A model generated the notes under the pieces. That model was not told the origin of the DNA. It did not search any database and saw only the letters and a program-made list of their open reading frames with translations. Positions 25,662 through 33,914 of a stretch of DNA of 64,000 bases are shown here, one piece after another (the stretch's first letter is position 1; the number at the start of each line of letters is the position of its first letter). This stretch comes from Flavobacteriales bacterium UBA4110 (GTDB lineage: Bacteria; Bacteroidota; Bacteroidia; Flavobacteriales; Weeksellaceae): contig DFXK01000012.1 of NCBI GenBank assembly GCA_002383165.1, positions 467 to 64,466 on the forward strand, written 5' to 3'. A program made the position numbers and the translations under genes.

Positions 25662-26537
25662 ATGTCAAAAGTAAAAATAGGTACAGTTCAGATGTCTTGT
25701 GTTGCTGATAAGCAATCTAATCTGAACAAAGCCATTGAAAAAATAAAAGAAGCCGCTGCAAAAGGTGCTCAAATTGTTTGTTTACAAGAACTTTTTACAT
25801 CGTTATATTTTTGTGATGTAGAAGATTATGTTAATTTTGATTTGGCAGAAGCAATTCCCGGTCCTTCAACCGATGCACTTTCTGCAGTTGCTAAAGAATT
25901 GGGTGTTGTTATTATCGCTTCATTATTCGAGAAAAGAGCGCAAGGTCTTTATCATAATACAACGGCTGTCATAGATGCAGATGGAACTTATCTTGGTAAA
26001 TATCGTAAAATGCACATCCCTGATGATCCTGCTTTTTATGAAAAATTCTATTTCACACCAGGTGATTTAGGTTACAAAAATTTTAATACGAAGTTTGGAA
26101 GAATTGGCGTGTTGATTTGCTGGGATCAATGGTATCCGGAAGCTTCAAGAATTACAGCTTTGATGGGAGCTGATATTATGTTTTATCCAACAGCGATTGG
26201 TTGGGCAACAGATCAAGACGAGGAAACCAATCAAGACCAATATAATGCTTGGCAGACGATTCAGCGTTCTCACGCAGTTGCAAACGGCGTTCCTGTAGTT
26301 TCTGTCAATAGAGTAGGTTTTGAACAAGATGGCGCTATGAAATTCTGGGGTGGAAGTTTTGTAACTAACGCTCAAGGAAAGTTGTTATATCTTGGTTCTC
26401 ACGATAAGGAAGAAGTTGTAGTAACAGAAGTAGACCTTTCTCAATCAGATTATATGAGAAAGCACTGGCCTTTCTTGAGAGACAGAAGAATAGAAACTTA
26501 TTCGCCGATTACAAAACGTTTTATTGACGAGGACTAA
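25662..26537 (+). CDS. aguB: N-carbamoylputrescine amidase
   Basis: This 291-residue nitrilase-superfamily enzyme hydrolyses N-carbamoylputrescine to putrescine, CO2 and ammonia. The catalytic triad is Glu43 (CLQELFTS), Lys116 (KYRKMHIPDD) and Cys153 (GVLICWDQWYPE). The segment DPAFYEKFYFTPGD and the C-terminal DYMRKHWPFLRDRRI are typical of AguB. Agmatine deiminase, which makes its substrate, is encoded two genes downstream, so together they turn agmatine into putrescine. A small four-helix-bundle gene now separates them. Confidence 0.95.
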   Translation: MSKVKIGTVQMSCVADKQSNLNKAIEKIKEAAAKGAQIVCLQELFTSLYFCDVEDYVNFDLAEAIPGPSTDALSAVAKELGVVIIASLFEKRAQGLYHNTTAVIDADGTYLGKYRKMHIPDDPAFYEKFYFTPGDLGYKNFNTKFGRIGVLICWDQWYPEASRITALMGADIMFYPTAIGWATDQDEETNQDQYNAWQTIQRSHAVANGVPVVSVNRVGFEQDGAMKFWGGSFVTNAQGKLLYLGSHDKEEVVVTEVDLSQSDYMRKHWPFLRDRRIETYSPITKRFIDED

Positions 26538-26651
26538 TGTCAGAGGTCAGATGACCGATGACGGAAGATGGATGACTTTAAATTTTGCAACAATTATTAA
26601 AACATAATAATAAAAACTTCGGACATCTGTCTTCCGACTTCCCACAACAAA
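26538..26651. repeat. Repeat-rich flank of the four-helix-bundle insertion
   Basis: The gap holds GAC/GGA-type short repeats and an imperfect inverted repeat, CGGAAGATGGATG at 26562-26574 against CATCTGTCTTCCG at 26624-26636 (11 of 13 pairs). The same vocabulary (CTTCGGAC, GGACATC) reappears on the far side of the inserted gene at 27033-27068. Confidence 0.6.
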
Positions 26652-27020
26652 ATGGCTTTTAAATTTGAAAAATTGCGGGTTTGGCAAAAAGCTTTGGAAT
26701 TATCAGCATTAGTTCATAATGTCTCAAGAGAATTTCCAAAGGAAGAATTGTTTATTCTTACTTCTCAAATTAAAAGAGCGGCAGATTCTGTTAATTTGAA
26801 TATTGCAGAAGGTTCTACAGGACAATCGAATAAAGAATTTATTAAGTTCTTGAGATATTCTTTACGTTCTAATATAGAAGTAGTAAGTTGTATTTTTATA
26901 GCAAAAGAAAGAGAAATTATTTCGGAAGAAAATTTTAATAAAATATATGAGATGAGTGAAGAAATTTTGGCAATGATTACAGCACTCATCAAAAAATTAG
27001 ATAATGAGCAACAACAATAA
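26652..27020 (+). CDS. Four-helix-bundle protein (23S rRNA intervening-sequence protein family)
   Basis: This 122-residue, all-helical protein begins FKFEKLRVWQKALEL and continues with FPKEELFILTSQIKRAADSVNLNIAEGS, the hallmark of the family found inside bacterial 23S rRNA intervening sequences and related to the Avd accessory proteins of diversity-generating retroelements. It is charged and probably forms a ring-like pentamer that binds nucleic acid; its cellular role is unknown. It lies between aguB and aguA, which are otherwise natural neighbours, and is bordered on both sides by related short repeats. It ends inside the start region of aguA (17-nt overlap), so it looks like a mobile insertion tolerated in the operon. 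Confidence 0.88.
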   Translation: MAFKFEKLRVWQKALELSALVHNVSREFPKEELFILTSQIKRAADSVNLNIAEGSTGQSNKEFIKFLRYSLRSNIEVVSCIFIAKEREIISEENFNKIYEMSEEILAMITALIKKLDNEQQQ

Positions 27021-28092
27021 TTCCGAATTACAATCTTCGGACCTCGGACATCAGACTTTGGACTTGGAAAACTACATTTTCCCCGCAGAATGGGAAGAAC
27101 ACGAAGCAACTTGGTTGTCTTGGCCTCACAAAGAAGAATCTTGGCCGGAAAGAATCGATTTGATTTATCCAGCTTACGCGCAATTCATCGCTGAATTGAC
27201 GAAAGGCGAATTTGTTTGCATCAATGTAAAAGACCAAGAAATGCAGGCTTTTGCAATGGAACATATTTCCGAAGCTGGCGCAGATATTTCTAAAGTTGAA
27301 TTTTATTTTCACGAAACCAACGACGCTTGGTGCAGAGACCACGGTCCAGCATTTTTAGTGAATAAAAACGGAGAAGAACCTAAAAAAATCATTGTGGATT
27401 GGGGCTTCAATGCGTGGGGAGGAAAATATCCTCCATTCGAATTGGATGATGTGATTCCGACTAAAATTGCTGAAGAAAAAGGATTGCCTGTTCTTTATCC
27501 CGGAATAATTATGGAAGGCGGTTCTGTTGAATTTAACGGTGCTGGAACGGTTTTGACTTCAAAATCTTGCTTGCTTAATGAAAACAGGAATCCACATCTT
27601 TCTCAGGAAGAAGTAGAAGAGTTTTTGAAAAAATATTATGGGCAAAAGCAAGTTCTTTGGGTAGATGATGGCATTGTTGGTGATGATACAGACGGCCACG
27701 TAGATGATACAATCCGTTTTGTGAATGAAAATACTGTTTTGACTGTTATCGAAGCTAATCCTGAAGATGATAATTACGAAATTCTTCAAACCAATCTTCG
27801 TCAGTTAGAAGAAATGACTTTGCTCAACGGCGAAAAGCTGAATATCATCAAACTTCCAATGCCTGACCCAGTTTACTGTGATGGACAAAGGTTGCCAGCT
27901 TCTTATGCTAATTTCTACATCGCCAACAAATCGGTGATTGTTCCTACTTACAGATGTGATAAAGATGAATTGGCTTTAGAAATCATTCAAAAATGTTTTC
28001 CAGATAGAGAAGTGGTTGGGATAGATTCTACCGACATTATTTGGGGATTGGGAAGCTTCCATTGTCTAAGTCAACAAGAACCTTTAGTATAA
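27004..28092 (+). CDS. aguA: Agmatine deiminase
   Basis: This 362-residue guanidino-group-modifying enzyme converts agmatine to N-carbamoylputrescine and ammonia. The nucleophile is Cys354 in GSFHCLSQQEP. Other active-site segments are DAWCRDHGPAFLV, MEGGSVEFNGAG and DDTDGHVDDTIRFV. The family normally begins near FPAEWEEHEATWLSWP; here about 21 residues precede it, starting MSNNNNSELQSSDLG. These extra residues are encoded by the repeat that borders the inserted four-helix-bundle gene. The ATG lies within the last codons of that gene, so translation may be coupled; an in-frame TTG at 27064 is the alternative start. Confidence 0.94.
   Translation: MSNNNNSELQSSDLGHQTLDLENYIFPAEWEEHEATWLSWPHKEESWPERIDLIYPAYAQFIAELTKGEFVCINVKDQEMQAFAMEHISEAGADISKVEFYFHETNDAWCRDHGPAFLVNKNGEEPKKIIVDWGFNAWGGKYPPFELDDVIPTKIAEEKGLPVLYPGIIMEGGSVEFNGAGTVLTSKSCLLNENRNPHLSQEEVEEFLKKYYGQKQVLWVDDGIVGDDTDGHVDDTIRFVNENTVLTVIEANPEDDNYEILQTNLRQLEEMTLLNGEKLNIIKLPMPDPVYCDGQRLPASYANFYIANKSVIVPTYRCDKDELALEIIQKCFPDREVVGIDSTDIIWGLGSFHCLSQQEPLV
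27033..27068. repeat. Repeat scar encoding the N-terminus of AguA
   Basis: The segment contains CTTCGGAC, CTCGGACATC and AGACTTTGGACTT in tandem-like order, matching the repeat before the inserted gene. It is translated as SSDLGHQTLDL in AguA, which is not part of the conserved enzyme. Confidence 0.55.
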
Positions 28093-28096
28093 AATC

Positions 28097-28117
28097 AATC
28101 CGCTTAAAAAGCGGATT
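28097..28117 (+). terminator. Terminator after the agmatine operon
   Basis: A 9-bp stem (AATCCGCTT / AAGCGGATT) with a 3-nt loop is followed by a T-rich run. Confidence 0.85.
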
Positions 28118-28142
28118 TTTATTTTAATTGTAAATTTATCAA

Positions 28143-29540
28143 ATGAGCGAAACTTTGCCTCTAGATTCCGTTAAAAAATTTCTTCCACTAATATTAGCAA
28201 CTGCGATTTTTATGCAGATGCTGGATTCTACGATTCTGAATACATCTTTGCCTTCGATTGCCAGAGATTTGAACGAATCTCCACTTAATATGCAGAACAC
28301 AATCATAAGTTATGTTCTCACATTAGCCCTGTTTATGCCTGTTAGCGGATTTTTGGCGGACAAATTCGGGACGAAGAATGTTTTCATAATATCATTGGTT
28401 TTATTTTCACTCGGTTCGTTGTTTTGTTCTTTGTCACAAAATTTAACAGAATTGGTGATTTCCAGAGTGATTCAGGGTGTAGGCGGAAGTTTGATGACGC
28501 CTGTTGGGAAACTCGCATTGATTAAAACATTTGACAAAAGTGAACTTCTCAAGGCAATGAATTACGCGATTATTCCTGCGTTGATTGGTCCCGTTTTAGG
28601 ACCTTTGGTTGGTGGATATTTGGTCGATTATTTGTCTTGGCACTGGATTTTTCTAATTAATATTCCAATTGGAGTTTTAGGAATTGTTTTGGGCTTAAAA
28701 TATATGCCGAATTACAAATCTCCCGTCATCGATTTTGACTTGAAAGGCTTTCTAATTTTCGCAATGGCTTCGTTATCACTTTCTATTTCATTAGAATTAT
28801 TCGGGAATGCAAAAAATATTACGCCAGTTTTGTTGGTGTTTTTGTTAGGATTCTTGATGTTGTTTTTTTATTATAAACACGCCAAAAAAGATAATAATCC
28901 CATATTTCCGCTCAATCTTTTTCAGGTTCGTACGTTTAGAGTTGGGATTTTGGGGAATTTAGCGACCAGATTGGGAATCAGTTCTATTCCGCTTTTGGTT
29001 CCGTTGATGATTCAGATTGCTTACGGACAATCGGCCTTTACTTCAGGTTGGATTGTTGCTCCAATGGCACTCACATCGATGTTTGGGAAGTCTGCGGTTA
29101 TCAAGATTTTGGATAGATTCGGATATCGTTCAACGTTGATGGTCAATACATTTATTATCGGTTTTCTCATTTGTTGTCTGGCGATTCCGAGTATTCATAG
29201 CTCAATTTATTGGTATGTACCGCTTTTGTTGTTGCTTGGATTTTTCAACTCAATACAATTCACATCAATGAATACTATTTCCATAGCAGATTTACGAAAT
29301 TATCAGACCAGCAGCGGAAATTCTTTAGTTGCTGTAAATCAGCAGTTGGCGATGGGATTCGGGATTGCATTTGGTTTGATTGTTCTGAAGATTTTCGAAG
29401 GCGATACCAAATTCATCAATAACGAGGTTCACAATGCTTTCAGATATACATTTTTGGTTGTTGGTTTTCTAACGATTATTTCTGGTTTGGTTTTCAGAAG
29501 ACTGAATTTCCGTGACGGAGATAATATGAAATCAGTTTAA
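28143..29540 (+). CDS. MFS transporter, DHA2 (EmrB/QacA-like) multidrug exporter
   Basis: This 465-residue integral membrane protein has about 14 hydrophobic segments. The first helix carries LDSTILNTSLPSIARDL, the DHA2 motif D1. Motif A appears as GFLADKFGTKNV, motif B as SRVIQGVGGSLMTPVG and motif C as IPALIGPVLGPLVGG, the antiporter signature. It should export toxic compounds with the proton gradient. There is no adjacent periplasmic adaptor or outer-membrane factor, so it probably exports to the periplasm alone. A degenerate -7 box (TAAATTTA, 28131-28138) ends 4 nt before the ATG. Confidence 0.92.
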   Translation: MSETLPLDSVKKFLPLILATAIFMQMLDSTILNTSLPSIARDLNESPLNMQNTIISYVLTLALFMPVSGFLADKFGTKNVFIISLVLFSLGSLFCSLSQNLTELVISRVIQGVGGSLMTPVGKLALIKTFDKSELLKAMNYAIIPALIGPVLGPLVGGYLVDYLSWHWIFLINIPIGVLGIVLGLKYMPNYKSPVIDFDLKGFLIFAMASLSLSISLELFGNAKNITPVLLVFLLGFLMLFFYYKHAKKDNNPIFPLNLFQVRTFRVGILGNLATRLGISSIPLLVPLMIQIAYGQSAFTSGWIVAPMALTSMFGKSAVIKILDRFGYRSTLMVNTFIIGFLICCLAIPSIHSSIYWYVPLLLLLGFFNSIQFTSMNTISIADLRNYQTSSGNSLVAVNQQLAMGFGIAFGLIVLKIFEGDTKFINNEVHNAFRYTFLVVGFLTIISGLVFRRLNFRDGDNMKSV

Positions 29541-29559
29541 AAGATAATTTAATAAATTT

Positions 29560-29640
29560 GGGCAGCTTAATCCGCCCTCCGTTCCCGCTTTTTTCTTTTT
29601 AAATAAAAAGAAAAAGAGCTCCACTCAGGTCGGGCTGCGA
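29560..29640. repeat. Interspersed palindromic repeat element (GCTTAATCC type)
   Basis: The element starts GGCAGCTTAATCCGCCC and ends TCGGGCTGCG, with a 12-bp inner palindrome at 29590-29615 (TTTTTCTTTTTA / TAAAAAGAAAAA). It is far more GC-rich at its ends than its surroundings. A relative lies at 55781-55900. It may also act as a transcription terminator for the exporter gene. Confidence 0.65.
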
Positions 29641-29661
29641 GCAATTCAAAGTTTAATATAA

Positions 29662-30825
29662 ATGGATTTTTCAAAGCTAATTTCTTCTGATATTCAAAAC
29701 TATATCAATCAAAATATCAATTCTGATTTAAATAAATTATTATTGAAAAAGTCGCCATTTTATGATGTCGTGATTCAGGAAATTGTGCAACAAATTAAAG
29801 GCAGAAAAACAGCTGAGAAGAAGTTTTCATTCTTATTAAAGGAAGGAATTATTTTCCCTCCAAATCTCAATCTAGAACAAGCTTCATCGCAATCAACTGC
29901 AGAATATAAAGCTCAGAATCTCAAAGGAAAATCCTTTCTCGATTTAACTTGTGGATTTGGGATTGACGCTTATTTTTTATCAAAGAATTTTGATGAAGTT
30001 ACTTTAATTGAACAAAATCCAGAATTGATTTCAATCGTTGAAAATAATTGGAAAACTTTAGAAAGAAAAGCCAATTTCATCAATGTAAATTTGGAAGAGT
30101 TTTTAGAAAGCAATCAACAAAAATTTGATGTTGTTTATCTTGACCCAGCAAGGAGAGACCAGCAAAACAAAAAGAAATTCTTGCTAGAAGATTTATCTCC
30201 GAATCTTTTAGAAATAGAAAAGAAATTGATGTCAATTTCTGATAAAATTATTGTTAAATTATCGCCTTTAATTGATATTTCATATGTGATTTCAGAATTA
30301 AAAAACATTACTGAAATTCAAATTATTGCTGTTAGAAATGAAGTGAAAGAATTGGTGTTAATTATTGAGAATAATCAATCAACAGACAACCAACAACCAA
30401 CAACTATCAAATGTATTAATTTGGAATCTAATGAACCAGAATTTTCATTTAATTTCAATGATGAGAAATCAGCAAAATCAGAATTCTCAGAAAGCTTAAA
30501 TTTCCTTTATATTCCTAACAATTCTATTCTGAAAGCTGGAGCATTTAATATCATTTCAGAAAAATTCGGGTTGAAAAAACTGCATCCAAATACGCATTTT
30601 TATACTTCAGAAAACAAAATCGAAAACTTTCCTGGAAGAGTTTTAGAAATAGAAAAAATCGACGCAAAAGATTTGAAAAAAGGAGAGAAGTATAATTTGA
30701 TTTCCAAAAATTATCCTTTGAAACCAGAAGAAATCAAGAAAAAATATAAACTGAATGACGGCGGAAGTCATTACCTGATTTTCACGCAATCTGTTAAAGG
30801 AAAAGAAATCTTAAGAAGTCTATAA
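29662..30825 (+). CDS. Class I SAM-dependent methyltransferase with THUMP-like C-terminal domain
   Basis: This 387-residue protein has a SAM-binding motif SFLDLTCGFGIDAYFLS (about 92-108) and a catalytic-type loop VVYLDPARRDQQNKK. The N-terminal helical part and the C-terminal THUMP-like region (ending HYLIFTQSVKGKEIL) match the Bacteroidota PG_1098-type family, whose members are thought to methylate RNA. The target is not known. The protein is very Lys/Asn-rich, like much of the window. An interspersed repeat lies directly upstream and no promoter box was recognised. Confidence 0.82.
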   Translation: MDFSKLISSDIQNYINQNINSDLNKLLLKKSPFYDVVIQEIVQQIKGRKTAEKKFSFLLKEGIIFPPNLNLEQASSQSTAEYKAQNLKGKSFLDLTCGFGIDAYFLSKNFDEVTLIEQNPELISIVENNWKTLERKANFINVNLEEFLESNQQKFDVVYLDPARRDQQNKKKFLLEDLSPNLLEIEKKLMSISDKIIVKLSPLIDISYVISELKNITEIQIIAVRNEVKELVLIIENNQSTDNQQPTTIKCINLESNEPEFSFNFNDEKSAKSEFSESLNFLYIPNNSILKAGAFNIISEKFGLKKLHPNTHFYTSENKIENFPGRVLEIEKIDAKDLKKGEKYNLISKNYPLKPEEIKKKYKLNDGGSHYLIFTQSVKGKEILRSL

Positions 30826-30924
30826 TTTAATTTATTGATTAACAAAGCTTTAATTAGATGTTAATTATTTAGCCTTATTTTTAAAAATAATTGAATCAGA
30901 GTTCATTTTCCCATAAAAATTCAC

Positions 30925-30932
30925 TACATTTG
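30925..30932 (+). promoter_or_regulatory. -7 box TACATTTG for typA
   Basis: It matches TAnnTTTG, 11 nt before ATG 30944; a degenerate TTC stands at the -33 position. Confidence 0.55.
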
Positions 30933-30943
30933 CACGCGTAAAA

Positions 30944-32758
30944 ATGGATATGCAAAACATTAGAAATATAGCGATTATCGCACACGTTGACCACGGAAAA
31001 ACAACTTTGGTTGACAAGATTATTCACGCAACAAACATCTTCAGAGAGAATCAGGAGAGTGGTGAGTTGATTATGGATAACAACGATTTGGAAAGAGAAA
31101 GAGGAATTACGATTCTTTCAAAAAACATCTCCGTAAATTACAAAGACACAAAAATCAATGTAATTGATACACCTGGTCACGCCGATTTTGGTGGTGAAGT
31201 AGAAAGAGTTTTGAAAATGGCTGATGGTGTAATCTTGTTGGTAGATGCCTTCGAAGGACCAATGCCACAAACGAGATTCGTACTTCAAAAAGCTTTGGAA
31301 TTGGGCTTGAGACCTTTGGTTGTAATTAACAAAGTTGACAAACCAAACTGTCGTCCAGACGAAGTTCACGACCAAGTTTTTGACTTATTCTTCAACTTAG
31401 ATGCAACAGAAGAGCAGTTGGACTTCCCAACTTTCTATGGTTCATCTAAGCAAGGTTGGTTCAACACTTCATTAGAAGAAACTGATAACATTTTCCCATT
31501 ATTAGACGGGATTTTACAATACGTTCCAGAACCAAAAGTAACTGAAGGTAACTTGCAAATGCAGATTACTTCATTAGATTTCTCTTCTTTCTTAGGAAGA
31601 ATCGCCATCGGAAAAGTAACAAGAGGTGAGGTTAAAGAGTCTCAATGGATTGGTCTTGCTCAGGCAGACGGAAAAATTGTGAAAGGAAAAGTAAAAGAAC
31701 TTTACGTTTTCGAAGGTCTTGGAAAGAAAAAAGTAACTGAAGTACAAGCTGGAGATATCTGTGCTGTTGTAGGTTTTGATGCGTTCCAGATTGGAGATTC
31801 TTTCGTTGATTTAGAAAATCCTGAACCATTGGAAAGAACTGCGATTGATGAGCCAACGTTGAATATGACGTTCTCTATCAATAATTCTCCTTTCTTCGGT
31901 AAAGACGGTAAATATGTTACTTCTAATCACCTTAAAGAAAGATTAACTAAAGAATTAGAGAAAAACTTGGCATTGAGAGTTCAACAAACTGATGATGCAA
32001 ACACTTTCCTAGTTTTTGGTAGAGGTATTCTTCACTTGTCTGTTTTGATTGAAACAATGAGAAGAGAAGGTTATGAGATGACAATTGGTCAGCCACAAGT
32101 TATCTTGAAAGAAGGCGAAAATGGTGAAAAATTGGAGCCTTATGAATCTTTGGTTGTTGACGTTCCAGAAGAATTTGCTTCTAGAGTTATCGATTTGGCA
32201 ACTCAGAGAAAAGGAGACCTTCACATTATGGAAACTAAAGGTGAAATGCAACATATGGAATTCGAGATTCCTTCCAGAGGTCTTATCGGATTGCGTTCTC
32301 AAATGTTGACTGCAACTGCTGGTGAAGCGATTATGGCGCACCGTTTCACAGAATACAAGCCTTTCAAAGGTGCAATTCCTGGAAGAAACAATGGAGTACT
32401 TGTAAGTAAAGGAACTGGTCCTGCTACAGAATATTCTATCAACAAACTACAAGATAGAGGTAAGTTCTTCGTTGATCCAGGTGAGGAAATCTACACTGGT
32501 ATGATTATCGGTGAGCAAAACAAACCAGGTGATTTGGTTGTAAATATTGTAGAAGCTAAACAGCTGAACAATATGCGTGCAGCTGGAAAAGATAAAGATA
32601 CTGGTGTTGCACCAAAAATCTTGTTCTCTTTGGAAGAATGTATGGAATATATCCAAGCTGATGAAGCAATCGAGGTTACTCCAAACTTCATCCGTATGAG
32701 AAAGAAAATCCTTTCTGAAGAAGATAGAAAAAGATTGGAAAGACAAGCTAAAGCTTAA
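30944..32758 (+). CDS. typA: Ribosome-associated GTPase TypA/BipA
   Basis: This 604-residue translational GTPase resembles EF-G and supports ribosome assembly and stress growth. GTPase motifs are clear: AHVDHGKTT (P-loop), RGITILSK (switch I), DTPGHADFGGEV (G3), NKVDKPN (G4) and GSSKQGW (G5 region). The EF-G-like domains and the BipA-specific C-terminal domain (SRGLIGLRSQMLTATAGEAIMAHRF, then RKKILSEEDRKRLERQ) follow at normal length. A second ATG 6 nt downstream could also serve as start. It is single-gene, with its own promoter and a strong terminator. Confidence 0.97.
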   Translation: MDMQNIRNIAIIAHVDHGKTTLVDKIIHATNIFRENQESGELIMDNNDLERERGITILSKNISVNYKDTKINVIDTPGHADFGGEVERVLKMADGVILLVDAFEGPMPQTRFVLQKALELGLRPLVVINKVDKPNCRPDEVHDQVFDLFFNLDATEEQLDFPTFYGSSKQGWFNTSLEETDNIFPLLDGILQYVPEPKVTEGNLQMQITSLDFSSFLGRIAIGKVTRGEVKESQWIGLAQADGKIVKGKVKELYVFEGLGKKKVTEVQAGDICAVVGFDAFQIGDSFVDLENPEPLERTAIDEPTLNMTFSINNSPFFGKDGKYVTSNHLKERLTKELEKNLALRVQQTDDANTFLVFGRGILHLSVLIETMRREGYEMTIGQPQVILKEGENGEKLEPYESLVVDVPEEFASRVIDLATQRKGDLHIMETKGEMQHMEFEIPSRGLIGLRSQMLTATAGEAIMAHRFTEYKPFKGAIPGRNNGVLVSKGTGPATEYSINKLQDRGKFFVDPGEEIYTGMIIGEQNKPGDLVVNIVEAKQLNNMRAAGKDKDTGVAPKILFSLEECMEYIQADEAIEVTPNFIRMRKKILSEEDRKRLERQAKA

Positions 32759-32771
32759 TCTTCATAAATTT

Positions 32772-32798
32772 AAAAGCCTTCATATTTTGAAGGCTTTT
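32772..32798 (+). terminator. Terminator after typA
   Basis: An 11-bp stem (AAAAGCCTTCA / TGAAGGCTTTT) with a 5-nt loop continues into Ts. Confidence 0.88.
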
Positions 32799-32822
32799 TT
32801 GAATTTAAAAACAAAAACCGTG

Positions 32823-33656
32823 ATGAAACAATTTACCATAAAAATAACCTGCAAAGACGAGAAAGGGCTAGTTTACAGAATTTCCGAAATCCTTTTGGAG
32901 AATGGACTTAACATTATCAAGAATGATGAATTCGTGGATAATGAAAAAGCTTTGTTCTTTATGAGAACCGAAGTTTCCGGAATTGCTGAACCTGAAAAAG
33001 TGATTGAACAACTCAAAAAACAATTAGGTGATTGCTCAATAGAATTAAGTCAAAATGAATCCAAAAAAGTGGTGGTTTTAGTAACTAAAGAACATCATTG
33101 TTTGGCAGATTTGCTAATTAGAAATCAATTCAAAGACCTTAATTTTAATATTCTTGCTGTTGTGGGGAATTATGAAAAACTGAGAGAATTGACAGAGAAA
33201 TTCAATATTCCTTTTATTCATATTCCTGCAGAAAATATTACGAGAGAAGAACACGAAGAAAAAATCAAAAATGCTCTTCAAGATTACAACTACGATTATC
33301 TTGTTCTCGCGAAGTTTATGAGAATTCTTTCTCCTGATTTTGTGAAAGATTTTGAAGGAAAAATTATTAATATTCATCATTCATTTTTGCCTGCTTTTAT
33401 TGGTGCAAATCCTTATAAACAGGCTTTTGAAAGAGGTGTGAAAATCATCGGAGCAACGGCGCATTTTGTAACGAATGATTTGGATGAAGGTCCGATTATT
33501 TATCAAGATATTATCAAAGTCAGTCATTCTAAAACCGCAAAAGATTTAGCTAAAATAGGAAAAGATGTTGAGCGAATTGTTTTGGCAAATGCACTCAAAT
33601 TAGTATTCGAAGACAAAGTTTTTATTGATGGAAACAAAACCATTATTTTCGAATAA
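32823..33656 (+). CDS. purU: Formyltetrahydrofolate deformylase
   Basis: This 277-residue enzyme releases formate from 10-formyl-tetrahydrofolate, balancing one-carbon pools and feeding purine synthesis. It has an N-terminal ACT domain (ITCKDEKGLVYRISEILLENGLN) and a formyltransferase-fold catalytic domain with IINIHHSFLPAFIGANPY and GATAHFVTNDLDEGPII, giving the Asn-His-Asp active site. I chose ATG 32823; a TTG at 32787 in the same frame lies inside the typA terminator. There is only 24 nt from that terminator, so transcription may come from read-through or a weak promoter. Confidence 0.94.
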   Translation: MKQFTIKITCKDEKGLVYRISEILLENGLNIIKNDEFVDNEKALFFMRTEVSGIAEPEKVIEQLKKQLGDCSIELSQNESKKVVVLVTKEHHCLADLLIRNQFKDLNFNILAVVGNYEKLRELTEKFNIPFIHIPAENITREEHEEKIKNALQDYNYDYLVLAKFMRILSPDFVKDFEGKIINIHHSFLPAFIGANPYKQAFERGVKIIGATAHFVTNDLDEGPIIYQDIIKVSHSKTAKDLAKIGKDVERIVLANALKLVFEDKVFIDGNKTIIFE

Positions 33657-33671
33657 TTAAAATGATAAATT

Positions 33672-33823
33672 GTTAAACACAAAGACACAAGGTTTTTTTT
33701 CAAGCATAAAATATTTGATTAAGACACAAATATTTTAACTTCGTTAAAAATTGAAAAATCATTGATTCTTTAGTGCCTTAAAACTGTTTTCAAAACAATT
33801 AATTTTGTGTCTTTGTGTTTAAC
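33672..33823. repeat. Element bounded by a perfect 19-bp inverted repeat
   Basis: GTTAAACACAAAGACACAA at 33672-33690 is exactly complementary to 33805-33823, with 114 nt of AT-rich non-coding DNA between. It sits between the purU stop and a purU-side terminator. No target-site duplication is evident. Similar CACAAAGACACAA sequences are frequent between Bacteroidota genes (from memory). Confidence 0.75.
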
Positions 33824-33850
33824 TTTAAGCTTTTGAAGTTAAAAAATTAT

Positions 33851-33878
33851 AAAAGCATCCAATTATTCGGATGCTTTT
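33851..33878 (+). terminator. Terminator downstream of purU
   Basis: A 10-bp stem (AAAAGCATCC / GGATGCTTTT) with an 8-nt loop is followed by Ts. The repeat element separates it from the purU stop. Its T-run doubles as the -33 region of the next promoter. Confidence 0.8.
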
Positions 33879-33908
33879 TTGTATTTCTGATTTTATCGTT
33901 TAGTTTTG
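33878..33908 (+). promoter_or_regulatory. Promoter of the GHL10 gene (-33 TTTG, -7 TAGTTTTG)
   Basis: TTTG at 33878-33881 and TAGTTTTG at 33901-33908 have a 19-nt spacer. The ATG at 33915 is 6 nt past the box, so the mRNA would be almost leaderless. The in-frame TTG at 33906 overlaps the box and is unlikely to be the start. Confidence 0.7.
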
Positions 33909-33914
33909 CAAACT

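Noticed and set aside
32787..32822. N-terminal extension of PurU
   Set aside because: It would start at TTG within the typA terminator hairpin.
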